DNA from: Ehretia macrophylla
Taxonomy: Eukaryota; Streptophyta; Magnoliopsida; Boraginales; Ehretiaceae
Direction of reading: 5' to 3'
DNA length: 64,000 nt
NCBI GenBank assembly: GCA_037974665.1
Contig: CM075768.1
Coordinates: forward strand, 4,180,501-4,244,500
In this document: positions 44,961-56,738 of the stretch, in pieces
Position numbering within the stretch: position 1 is the first letter of the stretch
Layout: the number at the start of each line of letters is the position of its first letter
Notes under the pieces: model-generated
The model's input: only the letters and a program-made list of their open reading frames with translations
Told to the model about the DNA's origin: nothing
Databases searched by the model: none
Position numbers and translations under genes: made by a program

Positions 44961-46563
44961 AGATGCACTGAGCCGGAAAGCTACTGTGGCCAGTTTGATA
45001 ATAAAGGACTAGAAAACTGTGGAGAAGTTGTGTCTGTGGAAACCGAAAGCTTCTAGAATAGGTATCCAATTTGCTAGTTTACAAATTCAATCTTTATTAC
45101 TGTCTAGAATCAGGAAAGCACAACAATCAGATCCTCAGTTGTTGAAGATTCTAGAGAAGTCCAAAGGGGGAGAGTCCGACTTCAAGCTGCATGATGATGG
45201 ATTACTCAGGTATAAGAATAGAATTTGTATTCCAAGTGATTCAGTTGTAAAAGATGAGATTCTTGCTGAGGCTCATAGCACTAAATACACGATTCATCCT
45301 TGTAGTACTAAGATGTACAGGGACCTAAAACAAAGCTTTTGGTGGAATAATATGAAAAAAGCAGATAGCTGAGTATGTGGCTAAATGTTTAACTTGCCAG
45401 AAGGTTAAAGCTGAGCATCAGAGGCCTGTGAGATTGTTGCAACCTTTGGAGATTCCGGTATGGAAATGGGACCAGGTTACTATGGACTTTGTATCCGATT
45501 TACCAAGGTCACCACGAGATAATGATTTTGTATGGGTTGTGGTTGATAGATTGACGAAAACCTCGCATTTCATTGCTACAAAGAAAACAGATACTATGGA
45601 TAAACTAGCTGAGTTATATGTTGAAAATATTGTGAGACTACATAGAGTTCCATCTAGAATAATGTCAGATAAATATCCCAGGTTCACATCACAGTTATGG
45701 CAGAAACTACAGAAAGCTCTGGGGACTAATTTGAGTTTTAGTACTGTATATCACCCACAGACAGATGGTCAATCCGAGAGGACTATCAGGATACTGGAAG
45801 ATATGTTGCGAGCTTGCATCTAAGATTTTGGGAAGAGTTAGGAAAGGTATTTGCCTATTGCAGAGTTTGCTTATAATAACAGTTATCAGGCTACCATTGG
45901 AATGGCGCCATACGAGGCACTTTACGGGCAAAAATGTAGATCTCCACTGTATTGAGATGAAGTAGGAGATATGAAGATTGTTGATCTAGCCATTCTACCT
46001 GAGTTGATTAAAATGATTGATAATATGAAACTTATAAAGAAGAGAATGCTCACAGCTCAAAGCCGACATAAAAGTTATGTTGATAGACGCCGACGTCACT
46101 TAGTGTTTTGAGTTGGTGATTATGTGTTCTTGAAAGTCTCTCCGCGCAAAGGCTTAATTCGTCACGGAAATGGAGGTAAACTCAACCTTAGATATGTGGG
46201 GCCATTTGAAATTATTCAGAAAGTTGGTGATTTAGCTTACAGATTAGCATTACATCCAAGTTTAGGCAAAATTCATGATGTGTTTCATGTGTCATTGTTG
46301 AGGAAGTATCAGTCAGATCCTTCGCACATTTTAGAGCCGGAACCGTTGAAGATCGATGAGTCTTTGACATATGTTGAGAAACCTCTTCGAGTGGTTGATA
46401 GAAAGATTTAGGAACTTCAAACCAAGAGTATTCCTATGGTGAAGGTTCTTTGGGATCATCACGGAGTTAAGGATGCCACTTGGGAGTGAGACGATCAGAT
46501 AAAGGAAAAATACCCGCAGCTATTTGTCGAATCATGTTAGAATTGCATGGATGCAATTAGTTT
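44961..46563 (+). pseudogene. E integrase and chromodomain (pseudogene)
   Basis: The zinc module (AHSTKYTIHP, CLTCQKV) is split by a frameshift near 45360. The core has [12 protein letters not shown] and LEDMLRAC; the second catalytic motif reads SDKYPRF instead of SDRDPRF, so the catalytic aspartate is replaced by Y. Stops occur at 45010, 45821, 45954 and 46108. The GPY/F-like module is open at 46124-46411 (VGPFEIIQKVG, then IHDVFHVSLLRKYQ). The chromodomain follows (MVKVLWDHHGVKDATWE, then a stop, then YPQLF). Confidence 0.85.
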
Positions 46564-46575
46564 AAAGGGGGAGGA
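46541..46575 (+). promoter_or_regulatory. E pre-PPT palindrome and polypurine tract
   Basis: AATTGCAT (46541-46548) and ATGCAATT (46551-46558) form a perfect 8-bp stem around GG, with paired changes compared with A1 (GCGT/ACGC). The purine tract AAAGGGGGAGGA (46564-46575) abuts the LTR. Confidence 0.8.
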
Positions 46576-49027
46576 TGTGACGCCTGGGAATTTCATCACA
46601 TCTTTTAAATAACTGTTGCATAATTACTTGAGCATTTTATGTGCATTTCTTTTCTTGTTTAATTGTTTTACTATGGGGCACTATTCATAAGAAATTTGAC
46701 TGTCTTAGATGCTCGATTTAATATTTTTCCTAAACCACATGACTTATAAAAGGAATCGAAAACTTGTCATTTTAGACTTTAGAGGCTGGGAACATGCATT
46801 TGAAAAATGATTTATGCTTCGTTGAATAGTGTTATGTAAGTATAAATATTAGTTTCAATTAGCTAGCATTTAATTTGAGCTTTATCTTGGTTTGACTAAT
46901 TCTTAGCTAACATTTGACTTGTTATAATACATATACTTATACATGGATAACTAATACTACTCATACATGCAATATACTCATAAAAAAACAAGCAAAATTT
47001 CCCAAAATACCCCCCAAACCCGATGGCTCCCTAGGAGAGAAAGAAGGAGATTTCTTCATCAATCCTTGCAAGTTTGGCTTCAAGGCTTGATCTTGGGGAG
47101 TTTTGGAGCTTCTAGGACTTCTTCAACTAATCTACACCTACAATATTGTGAGGGAGTTGCATTATTTTGAGTTTAAAGTTTGTTTCAATTGTTTTGAAAT
47201 TCTTGTATTGTCAATTGTAGCTATATTACTTGTTATGAATGCTTGATATATGATCTCTTGAGCCTATAGAACTATCTTTTGTAGCTTGATAACAAAGCCC
47301 ATGGTTGAATGCTTGAATCTCACAAAGAAGACAATGAATAGTGAAATTTTCTAGGGTTTTGCTATAACTTGCTAATTAGAGTGAATTGAGGCATCCTTTA
47401 GGTGCTCTAGATATTAATGAAACTAGTTAGAACCTCACGTGAAGTTGAATTACCTGAAATTGAGCAAAAATGCAAAATTGGCTAACTTTAAAAGAGGGGT
47501 TTTTCACATAACGTAATCCGGGCACGTTTGGACTTTAGATTAGGTATCCTTGGGGCATGGAAGCACTTTTGGTGCTTTCTTTGCGTGAAATTGGGATTCA
47601 GATAGAGTAGGTGTAGTTAAAATCCACTCGGGCCCTTCCCGAGCTTTTGTCTCCAAAGTGGGGTTTCAGGGTCTAGGTAGATGTCTTTTGGCCTTTCTAG
47701 GAATGTAGAATGCCTGGCTTGTGAATGTGGTATCTTGAATCTTGCATGGGAGAAGAAATTGCATGGTTAACAAAGGGGAAAAGGTGAAAATAGATGCTTT
47801 GGTGTTTGTAAGAATTTGAAGATGCTTGTTGGGTGTTTATATGCATGGAAAAGATATGTTTAAGCTATTTATAGAGTTTTGTAGGAAAACATGATATTTG
47901 TCTCTTTTGTGACTATATAGTTGTTTCATGTATTTTGGCTTATATTGTGAATAATTTCGAGGGTGGCCTACTTTGTCGTCCCTCTTATATGTTATTTGAT
48001 TATCTTGGTTCTCGTGTACTTGTTTCGGGGTTGCGCAACCTTTTCGGACATGGTAGCGTCGAGAAATATGGCGGCATCAGGCTTGCTATGCTCGTTCGAC
48101 TACCATGGTGCCTATTCCCATTCTCTCGCTGAGTATACTCCACTACCCCAGAGGCGTGGTTTACCTTGTTGGGGCATATGGACCTACCTCAGGAGAAAGG
48201 GTCGTAGGATCGGGGTACATCCGGAGTACCCCATTTTGGAGGAATAAGGGTTTTGCCAGTACCTGCTTGAAGATCTTGGCTCGTGGCTCGTGATTGAAGA
48301 CAGGTTGAACCGTATCCTTTTATTTGTGGTTAATTACTTGTTTAACTAGTTGTGTTATTTCGTGTTAAGTATGTTGTTATCTTGTTACATATCATGTTAC
48401 ACGCCCCGGTTTGCTACATCACCTCCCTCGCTGGGCAACATTGTTGCTCACTCCTCATTTAACATGTTTCAAGAGAAGCTGAGGTGAACCCCTAGCTAGT
48501 AGTAGTAGAGGAAAAAGAAGAAGTGCAAGTAGATCAACTTCCGTGATTTTCTTGTGTGTTAAGGTTGGCTGATATGTGTGGCTTGTGTGGAAGATGTTGG
48601 TTGTTGTTCTTTTTGAACCTTGTGGTCTTGTATGTATTTGGTGATTGTAACTAATTTGTAATCTTGTATGTTGGATAGCAAAGCAGATGACATGTAATAA
48701 CTGATAATAGACTTACTGCTTTTATTGTTGCATGCTTGCGTGAACTTAGTTTAAAAGTATGACTTGCTACTTATAACTTGGAGTTTAGAGAAATATCTTG
48801 CATGCTTGTTTGATATTTATTGTGTTGTTCCAAGGCTCGGATGGCCTTAAGGAGTCGGTTGGCTATGTGAATCTTAAAAAGTTAGGTTGTATGAATGCTT
48901 GATTGTGGTTCAGGAATTGTATATGACTATTTGCAAGAACCAGTTTAGTCCACGGTACAGAGGAGACTCTGTCCGTGGGACGGGTCCGGGCTTGGCCTAT
49001 GCGTGGGGTTGGGTTCGGGGCATTACA
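46576..49027 (+). repeat. E 3' LTR
   Basis: 2452 bp, TGTGACGCCTGGG to GGGGCATTACA. The donor-like site is at 47148 (ATATT|GTGAGG). Confidence 0.93.
47148..48472 (+). other. Intron-like segment of the E 3' LTR (acceptor mutated)
   Basis: 1325 nt. The intronic stem GGGGTAC (48212-48218)/GTACCCC (48226-48232) and the acceptor hairpin (GGGCAAC-ATT-GTTGCTC) are kept. The acceptor reads TTTCAA instead of TTTCAG. Confidence 0.45.
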
Positions 49028-50492
49028 TGTCCCACTTACACACTTAAACACCATTAAATCAAATCCTACAACCTATCTCTCTCCAAAATAAGACACTAAG
49101 GAGATCTAGTGAATCTAAGGAGTCATACAATCATTCCAAAATTTACATTCCGCACCAGATCAATCACTAAACAAAATAAATCACCGATTACCAAACAAGA
49201 TTCACTGATGAAGACTCCAAAATCTGATAACACAATACAGATTCATATTAGCCCATTATAACACAAGAGAATCCCCAATCAACAATTTAGAAAGTCATAC
49301 CACCTAGAACTCAAAAGCTCGATGTAGGCAAGTAAATGTTCAGTCACCAAAATGCATTCTTATTTCCTCAAATAATTCTATCTCCCAATAATTACATCTT
49401 CGAATAAAATAACTTTAGTGAGGAATCACTCTAATTGGAAGGTTTAAAGATCAAAACTCCAAAATAACCTTTGATAAGATAGCAATCCCTAGTAGAAATA
49501 TATACATGTTATACTACACTTCATTTCATTCACAATAAATACATCACCAATTCCTCAAATAAATTCATTCTAAAATAACCTCAAGAAAGTATAATCTGAG
49601 TTGAAACTCCAAAAGTGTCTAATCACAACCTCATGGAAACCTCAACTTATGATCCATCTGCAAGTAATAACAAGTTAAACATGGCAAGAAAAGTAATTAT
49701 AATCATCAAGATACATTGCTATTTCCTCGAACAACTTCATTCTCGCTAAAGGAACATCAAGAACAAATCCATTAAACTGAGACTAAAATCCACAAGTATA
49801 ATAATCAAGATCTCAATGATAAACTATTAGAATAATAATAACTCAAAATCACAGCCTATCTCTGGTTCCGAAAGCTCTTGCAGCCTCCCTTGACATTAAA
49901 AGGTCACTCACAAGTTAAAACATGTATGCAACTATATCATATGAAAGGCAAATATGACGTAATGCGCAATTATCATACAATGCAACATTATCACATAACG
50001 CACAATTCAGCACATAGGAAGCAAATATCACCTAAGTAGGTTATATCACGTAAGTAAGTTATAAGCAATTAAAGTCACATAAGCAACAAACTTCACATAA
50101 GGGAAATTGATCATGTAACTCACATTGGTCACTTAAAGTACATTGAGCACCTAAAGCACGTTGTTTAACATAAACAAGTTATAAACAAATAAAACCACAT
50201 AAACAACTAACTTCACACAGACACTTCGATCACATAAAACACATTTGTCACGTAATACACATTAATCACATAATGCACATTGGCTGCATACAACACATTA
50301 AGTATGTAAGGCATGATGTCACATAAAACATATTGACCACATTAGTTCACTTAACACATAAGACATATTGATCACATAATTAGATTAATCACATAAACAT
50401 ATTAACATGTAATTCACTTTTCACTTAGTACATGCATTCATGTTAAGACCTCTACCCATATTCCGAGGATACACCGGCCTACAGCAAATCAT
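49028..50492 (-). other. G internal region, 5' part (non-coding, TCACATAA reiterations)
   Basis: No coding motif is visible. Between about 49910 and 50440 the plus strand carries many degenerate copies of a word close to TCACATAA-x-CACATT, with loose spacing of about 18-20 nt. Similar but shorter reiterations fill the PBS-to-gag leaders of B and F, so this may be an expanded leader. The rest is plain AT-rich sequence. Confidence 0.7.
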
Positions 50493-50504
50493 GCTCTAAT
50501 ACCA
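50493..50504 (-). promoter_or_regulatory. G primer-binding site (initiator tRNA-Met, one change)
   Basis: On the minus strand TGGTATTAGAGC, one C-to-T change from the perfect site, five bases after the LTR end at 50510. Confidence 0.9.
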
Positions 50505-50509
50505 CTAAA

Positions 50510-50664
50510 TGTTACGCCCCAAATCGACCCCACTTACGATTAGTCAAGACACAACGGAATTTCGGTAATATAACGTCTATAACATGCACAACAACGCTCT
50601 AAACTAACCCTTTACAATATTACACAACCAACTACAACCTCAACAACAACTTCGACAACCATTC
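50510..50664 (-). repeat. G 5' LTR, 3' end fragment
   Basis: The last 155 bases of the 5' LTR (minus strand, ends GGGGCGTAACA), separated from the rest by F. It ends at target copy cattc (50660-50664). Confidence 0.92.
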
Positions 50665-51182
50665 TGTCTAGCCCCGACCCAAACCCACGCTAAAGGTTAA
50701 GTCTAGACCCGACACACGGATAGAGTCTCCTCTGTATCGTGGACATTCTGAAAACCTGTAATCACTCAATTAAAGCCACAATACAACAAGACAAGCTTTT
50801 ATAACTAAAGTTCAAAGGTTCAAGGCCATCCGAGCCTTGAAGCATGCAATAGTTCAAAATCACACAAGCATGCAACCAACTTAACATACTTCATAAAATC
50901 CGATCATCATACCATCCAAAATAACATTGGCACATACCTAGGAGTTGAAACCAAGCATACTTTAAAACATACACTCCCAAGCATGCAAGTAGCTAGAAAA
51001 TATAACATAGTTATTACAAACCATGGTATCTCAAGCTATCACTACAACCAACTATCTTTCATCTTGCAACTACAAGAATATACATAGCCCTAAGGCCACA
51101 AAATAGATCATAACATAGTAGTACATGTACTTCATGTAATAACAAGAAATCACATCCACCTCAGGCAACAAACACACGACAA

Positions 51183-51258
51183 CTAGGGCAAAGGATCTGT
51201 CTGAACTTCTTCTTCTTCCACTATCACCTCAAATAGCTGGGGATCACCCTCAGCACTT
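51183..51258 (-). other. Acidic short reading frame in the F 3' LTR
   Basis: From the acceptor the codons read SAEGDPQL, FEVIV, EEEEVQ, TDPLP and a stop. In unspliced RNA the frame extends upstream to an ATG at 51425, with a hydrophobic N-terminal part (80 codons). That extension is not conserved in E, so I treat only the acidic tail as noteworthy. Confidence 0.4.
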
Positions 51259-51259
51259 C

Positions 51260-52591
51260 CTGAAACATATATCGAGATATGAGCAACCACTGTTGCGCAG
51301 TGAGGGATAAAGTCTCCCGGGGTGTGCAATGCAACAGGTAATACAGTTAAAAAATAATAGCAATTAAACCATTCAAGAAATAACAATAGCTTACATAACC
51401 ACACATTAAAAATGATACATTTCACTTAACCCCAACACTCCAAATCTTTACTTGATCTTCGTTCACGAACCACGATCTCGATCACAATAAGCCGGCATAA
51501 CCCCAAACACTCTAGTGGGTGTACTCTGGATGTACCCCGATAATCCTACGACCCAACACCCCCTGGCAATCTCTGGACCAGGTGAGTAAGGGAATAGGGT
51601 ACGGTGTTTGAATATCTACTGGCAAGCCCGCTGCCGCCCAGCCGATATTCAACACAACCGCCCCTGACACTATGGTTGAGAAACCACTATGCAATGCACT
51701 TAACAATGACATGATATCAATAACAATATAAGCAATAACATGTAGGAGGATCAACAAAGTAGGTTGACCTCGAAACAAATAGATTAGAAGTAGTTCAATA
51801 CAAGAAATTAAGAGGTTTACAAAGGGAAATATCTAAGGTACACATAGAACTATACTAAAAGCTTCAAAACAACTTGAAACCACATTTAAACACATATGGA
51901 GACATGTCAAGGACTTAGATGCAAGTGACAGTCGAATTTACCCTTAAACCCCTTTGTAATTCCGTCCGTTTTTCTTCCAAACTCATATTAAGGATGCCAA
52001 TTCAAGGGGAAGCTATACCAATCTTCTAATTAGCCCTTAAGGTACCCTTACAATCCACAAATTCATTCAATTATCCGCAATTACCCCGAAAGCCCCAAAT
52101 TTTTCTCTTATAGCTTTGAACTACACCTACCTTAACCGGGCTTCAAACAAGAGTTAGCAAAGGTTCTATAGCACCTAGGTAGCCTAAGAACACTAAAAGT
52201 GAAGCCCGAATCCAACCGGATTTGCTTTAACCCCGAAATCCATTTGTTAAAGTCGGCTAATTCACGTTCTATACAAATTTAGAGCAATTCAAACTCACGG
52301 GGCTATTAGACTACCTTCATTAGCCCCTAAGGCATCTATTAGAAGCATTGAATCAAGCTAATACGCGCAATTACACAAAACCCTAGAATTTCATCACTAT
52401 TCACCTCATAAATCAAAATAACGATTCTAACCATTTAAAATGTGCACCAATGGCTTAAATGTGTTCTCTAGCACTTATAGACAAGGGATAATAACATAGG
52501 TAAGCATTACAATAGCATTGGAACACATTTCTAACAAATCAAGAAAATAGCAACAATTTTAAAATGCGCAAAAAGTCATGAAATCCCTCAC
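51260..52591 (-). other. Intron-like segment of the F 3' LTR
   Basis: On the minus strand it starts ATTG|GTGAGG and ends GTTTCAG|GAAG; 1332 nt, the same as in the 5' LTR. The acceptor hairpin is GCAAC/GTTGC (51296-51283). The intronic module with GGGTCGTAGGAT and GTAC-ATCCAGA-GTAC lies at about 51560-51515, then GCCGGC at 51491-51496. Confidence 0.55.
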
Positions 52592-53162
52592 CAATGCGCG
52601 CAAGAGCTCTCGGGAGGTTTGCAAACACCCTAAACTATGTGCTCCTAGCTTGGCTTGGCTTGAAGTGATGAATTGATGAAGCAAAAATCACCCAAGAGAG
52701 AGAGAAGGGCTGTCGGGTAAGCTACAGTGTTTTTCAGCTCTTTTTTTTTTGTTTTGCAAATTATGAGCTTAGTTGTGTCATGTGTTAAGTATATATTTGA
52801 GTGGGGTCAAGTGGTTGCTTAAATGGACTTCTAAAATGAGCGTTGTTAACTTTAAAATGAGCCTAAGGTGAAAAGTGTAGGCTAGCTAATTAAATTACTA
52901 AGTTATGTTACGTAACACTATTCCTAGTTTGCTAAAAACATTTTCTAGACGAGGGTTCTGAACGCTAATCGCACAAAGGCACATTTTTCCCATTCTTTTA
53001 ACAATTAATATGATTTAATAAAATTGCTAATTCAATGATATAATGCAGTTGAAAAATGGGATGAATAGTAGCTAAGAAAGACAACGAGTAAAGCACATAA
53101 TTAAATGCACAAATAATAGATGCAACAGTAAATGAATGCATGGCAAAAGCTCGAGCGTCACA

Positions 53163-54725
53163 TCCTCTCCCGCTTACACTAATTTCGTCCATGCAATTCT
53201 TACATGAATCGGTGAATAACTCTGTATAGCGCTGCCGCATCTAATCCTTTCTCTCCCATGTAGTGTCCTCTACCCCGTGATGATCCCATAGAACTTTAAC
53301 CATCATAATGTTTTTAGTCCTCAACTCCTACACTTTCTAATCCACAATCCGAAGAGGTTTCTCCATATAGGTCAAAGTTTCACTGATCTCTAAAGGCTCG
53401 GGCTCAAGAACATGAGAAGGATCTAGCTGATACTTCCGAAGCATAGAAACATGGAAGACATCATGAATTCTATGAAGGCTATGAGGCAAATCTACATGAT
53501 AGGCCAATTCACCAATGGTTTCAGTTATCTCAAACGATCCCACATAACGAGGACTGAGTTTACCTCCTTTACCATACCGAATCAGACCCTTACGAGGAGA
53601 AATTTTTAGAAATACTCGATCCCCTACGATAAATTTCAGATCACGACGGCGTCTATCTGCATAACTCTTCTGCCAACTCTGAGCTGTAAGTATCCTCTTT
53701 ATGATAAGCTGCACATGATCAATCATTCTGTTCATCTCAGGTAAAAGAGTAGGGTCGATAGTCTTCATCTCACCAACCTCATCCTAGTAGAGAGGAGACC
53801 GGCATTTACGCCCATAAAGTGCCTCATAAGGTGCCATACCAATAGTAGCTTGATAACTATTATTGTAGGCGAACTCTACGAGTGGCAAATATTTCTCCCA
53901 GCTCTTACCAAAGTCCAGAATACAAGCTCGTAACATATCCTCGAGGATTAAGATAGTTCTATCAGATTGACCATCTGTCTAAGGATGATAGGCAGTACTG
54001 AAACTCAAAGTCGTGCCCAAAGCTTTCTGAATCTTCTGCCAGAACTGAGATGTAAATCGGGGATCTCTATCTGACACAATACTCTCTGGAATCCCATGAA
54101 GTCTGACAACATTCTCAATATACAACTCTGCTAGCTTATCAAGAGAATCAGTCTTCTTTTTAGCAATGAAATGAGAAGTCTTGGTCAATCTATCAACAAC
54201 AACCCAAACTGAGTCATTACCCTTCGAAGACCTCGGCAAATCAGAGACAAAATCCATGGTAATATGGTCCCATTTCAAAACAAGAATGGCCAACGGCTGC
54301 AACAACCCTGCCGGTCTCTGATGTTCGGCTTCAACTTTCTGACAAGTAAGACATCGAGCAACATAGTCAGCAATTTCTCTCTTCATGTTATTCCACCAGA
54401 AGTTTTGCTTCAAATCTTTATACATCTTTGTACTGCCTGGATGGATGGTATACTTGGAACTGTGTGCCTCAGCAAGAATATCCCTCTTCAGGGTTGGCTC
54501 ACTCGGAATACAGATTCTACCTTTGAATTTGAGAATGCCATCATCATGCAATTTGAAATCCGACTCTCCCCGTTTAGAATTCTCTAAGACTTTCAACAAT
54601 TAAAGATCAATCTGTTGAGCTTCTCGAATCCTGGATAATAATAGAGATTGAATCTGTAGACTTGCGAATTGAATACCAGAGTTTGAAGCATTAGGTTTCC
54701 ATAAGCATAATTCCTCCATGAATTC
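53163..54725 (-). pseudogene. F integrase and chromodomain (pseudogene), with polypurine tract
   Basis: On the minus strand the zinc module is complete (AHSSKYTIHPGSTK, CLTCQKV). The DDE residues are visible in [16 protein letters not shown] and LEDMLRAC. The GPY/F-like module (VGSFEITETIG, then IHDVFHVSMLRKYQ) and a chromodomain (MMVKVLWDHHGVEDTTWE) follow. Stops include TAA at 54602, TAG at 53979 (after TAYHP), one near 53790 and two around 53340, plus one inside the chromodomain; nearly all replace Q or W. The purine tract GTAAGCGGGAGAGGA is at 53177-53163. Confidence 0.88.
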
Positions 54726-55883
54726 TCAATTCTTGATGATTAAACTGGCAACTGTAGCATTACGGCTTAAAGCATCAGCAACAATATTAGCCTTACCTGG
54801 CAGATAATTGATAGTACAATTATAATCCTCAAGTAACTCCAACCAACGCCTCTGCCTCATATTCAACTCTTTCTGAGAGAAGAGATATTTTAGACTCTTG
54901 TGATCAGTAAAGATTTCAAACTTGTTGCCCCAGAGATAATGACGCCATTTCTTTAATGCAAGAATGATAGCTACGAGCTCCAGATCGTGCGCCGGATAAT
55001 TGAGTTCGTAAGGTTTCAGTTTCCTGGAAGCATAAGCAATAACCTTTCCATTCTGCATTAATACGCAGCCCAGACCCTCCTTCGAAGCATCACTATAGAT
55101 CACCAGATTATCATAACCCTCAGGTAAAGCAAGAATAGGAGCTGTAGTCAATCTCTTCTTCAATTCCTGGAAGCTGGCCTCACATTTATCATTCCAGTCA
55201 AATATTGTTTTCTTCTGAGTAAGCTGAGTCAAAGGCCCTGCAATTTTAGAGAAATCCTTGACGAATCTCCGATAATACCTAGCTAAACCAAGGAAGCTAC
55301 GAATTTCTGTAACCGTTTCTGGCCGTTTCCAAGATAACACAACTTCAATCTTTGCTGGATCAACAGAAATACCATCCCGCGAGATAATGTGACCAAGAAA
55401 ATCAAATTGCTTAAGCCATAATTCACATTTGCTGAATTTTGAAAACAACTGATGCTCTTGAAGAGTCTGTAACACAATTCTGAGATGCTGTTCATGTTCC
55501 GCCTTAGATTTAGAATAGACAAGAATATCATCAATAAAGATAACCACAAATTGGTCCAAATAAGGACAGAATACCCTCTGCATTAAATCCATGAATGCAG
55601 CAGGAGCATTAGTTAGGCCAAACGGTAAGACAACAAACTCATAATGGCCATAACGAGTTCTGAAAGTAGTTTTAGGAACATCATCTTTCTTAATCCTCAA
55701 CTGATAATAGCCCTGGCTCAGATCGAATTTGGAAAATACCTTGGCACCTTGCAATTGATCAAATAATTCTTCAATTAAAGGCAAGGGATATTTGCTTTTG
55801 ACAGTCACCTGAATAAGACCCCGATAATCAATGCATAAGCGAAGAGATCCATCTTTCTTCTTAACAAATAGAACTGGTGCACC
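54726..55883 (-). pseudogene. F RT-RNase H (long open frame, 386 codons)
   Basis: Open on the minus strand from just after a TAG (P-W-G to P-stop-G at 55884) to a TGA replacing W at 54726. [31 protein letters not shown] and [13 protein letters not shown] with both catalytic aspartates, then [15 protein letters not shown] (the preceding LGLAR differs from the usual LGLAG). RNase H: YSDAS, DLELVA and TDHKSLKYL, all catalytic acidic residues present. Within its limits this is the most intact enzyme region in the window. The only severe defects are the flanking stops. Confidence 0.88.
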
Positions 55884-56738
55884 CTAAGGTGACGAACTCG
55901 GGTGAATAAATCCCTTCTCTAGCAAGCCCTGCAATTGAACTTTCAATTCCTGCAATTCGGGTGGAGCCATTCTATACGGAGTCCTAGAGATAGGTGTAGT
56001 CCTCGGTAATAAGTCAATCATGAACTCTATCTCTCTATCAGGCGGTAAACCAGGTAATTCTTCAGGAAAGACCCCCGGAAACTCTCTCACGACAGGTACA
56101 TCATTCAAGTTCAATTGGTCCATAGGTTGATTAATCAAATATGCAAGATAAGCCTCACAACCCTTGCTCAATAGTTTAGATGCTCTAATAGAACAAATAA
56201 TAGGAGTCCCAGTTGATTTTCTACTACCAATCATTTCAATTACAGGCTGGTCAGGCATTTCTAGTCTCACAATTTTCTTTCTACAGTCAAGCTGTGCATA
56301 ATAACTCCCCAACCAATCCATCCTCAAGATAATTTCAAAGTCATTGAAAGGTAGAATAATCAAATCAGCAGGAAAAACACGACCCTCAATAAAAATATTA
56401 CATGCTCTGCAAACAGATCTAGTAACAAACTTCGGACCCATAGGAGTATAAACCACAATCTCATGCAACAGTTTATCATGTTTCAGTTTAGCATTTTGTG
56501 CACAAGTAGGAGTAATAAATGAATGAGTGGCCCCGAAATCAATTAAAATCTTAACTGATTGATCATTGAGAAGAAAAGTACCTTCTACTACAGCCGTCGT
56601 ATCCGGAAGCTCCTCTGCATCCAAAGCAAATACACGGGCCTGACCTCGTGGTACTGGTGCGGCAGCTGGTGCCCTAGTCTGAGAATTCTGAGCCGATGTC
56701 TGACCCCTGGTGTTCTTATATTTTAGACAATCCTTCAC
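55884..56738 (-). pseudogene. F protease and RT lead-in (pseudogene, catalytic Ser lost)
   Basis: A 284-codon open frame on the minus strand. It starts in the tail of the second gag zinc knuckle and continues into the protease. The catalytic triplet reads D-F-G (ILIDFGATHSF) instead of D-S-G, which should impair catalysis. The C-terminal motif reads ILRMDWL (usual ILGMDWL). The RT lead-in [13 protein letters not shown] and YRMAPPELQEL follows. It ends at the TAG in P-stop-G. Confidence 0.88.

Larger units (their letters stand above)
39088..49027 (+). mobile_element. Element E, Tekay-like chromovirus with full gag-pol layout
   Basis: 9940 bp flanked by tgtcc (39083-39087 and 49028-49032). LTRs are 2451 and 2452 bp. 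The internal region has PBS, gag, protease, RT, RNase H, integrase, chromodomain and purine tract in canonical order. The pol protein is close to that of A and F. All genes are interrupted by stops and at least two frameshifts. It is inserted in the interior of G in opposite orientation. Confidence 0.93.
50665..53162 (-). repeat. F 3' LTR
   Basis: On the minus strand it starts TGTGACGCTC at 53162 and ends GGGGCTAGACA. The parts are about 571 + 1332 + 595 nt. A TATATA-like element is at 52795-52790. The U3 and the post-acceptor region are clearly homologous to the family A LTR. Confidence 0.93.

Noticed and set aside
49900-50450. TCACATAA reiterations as a CRISPR-like or satellite array
   Set aside because: Units are degenerate, unevenly spaced and without unique spacers; the region is a retroelement leader in plant DNA.
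51183-51425. 80-codon frame with hydrophobic N-terminus and acidic C-terminus in F LTRs (also 58754-58996)
   Set aside because: It lies across the acceptor, and only the acidic tail is conserved in other families; in E an in-frame stop precedes the tail. The upstream part is probably chance.
53998-54603. Plus-strand open frames opposite F integrase
   Set aside because: They are antisense shadows of the minus-strand integrase gene.
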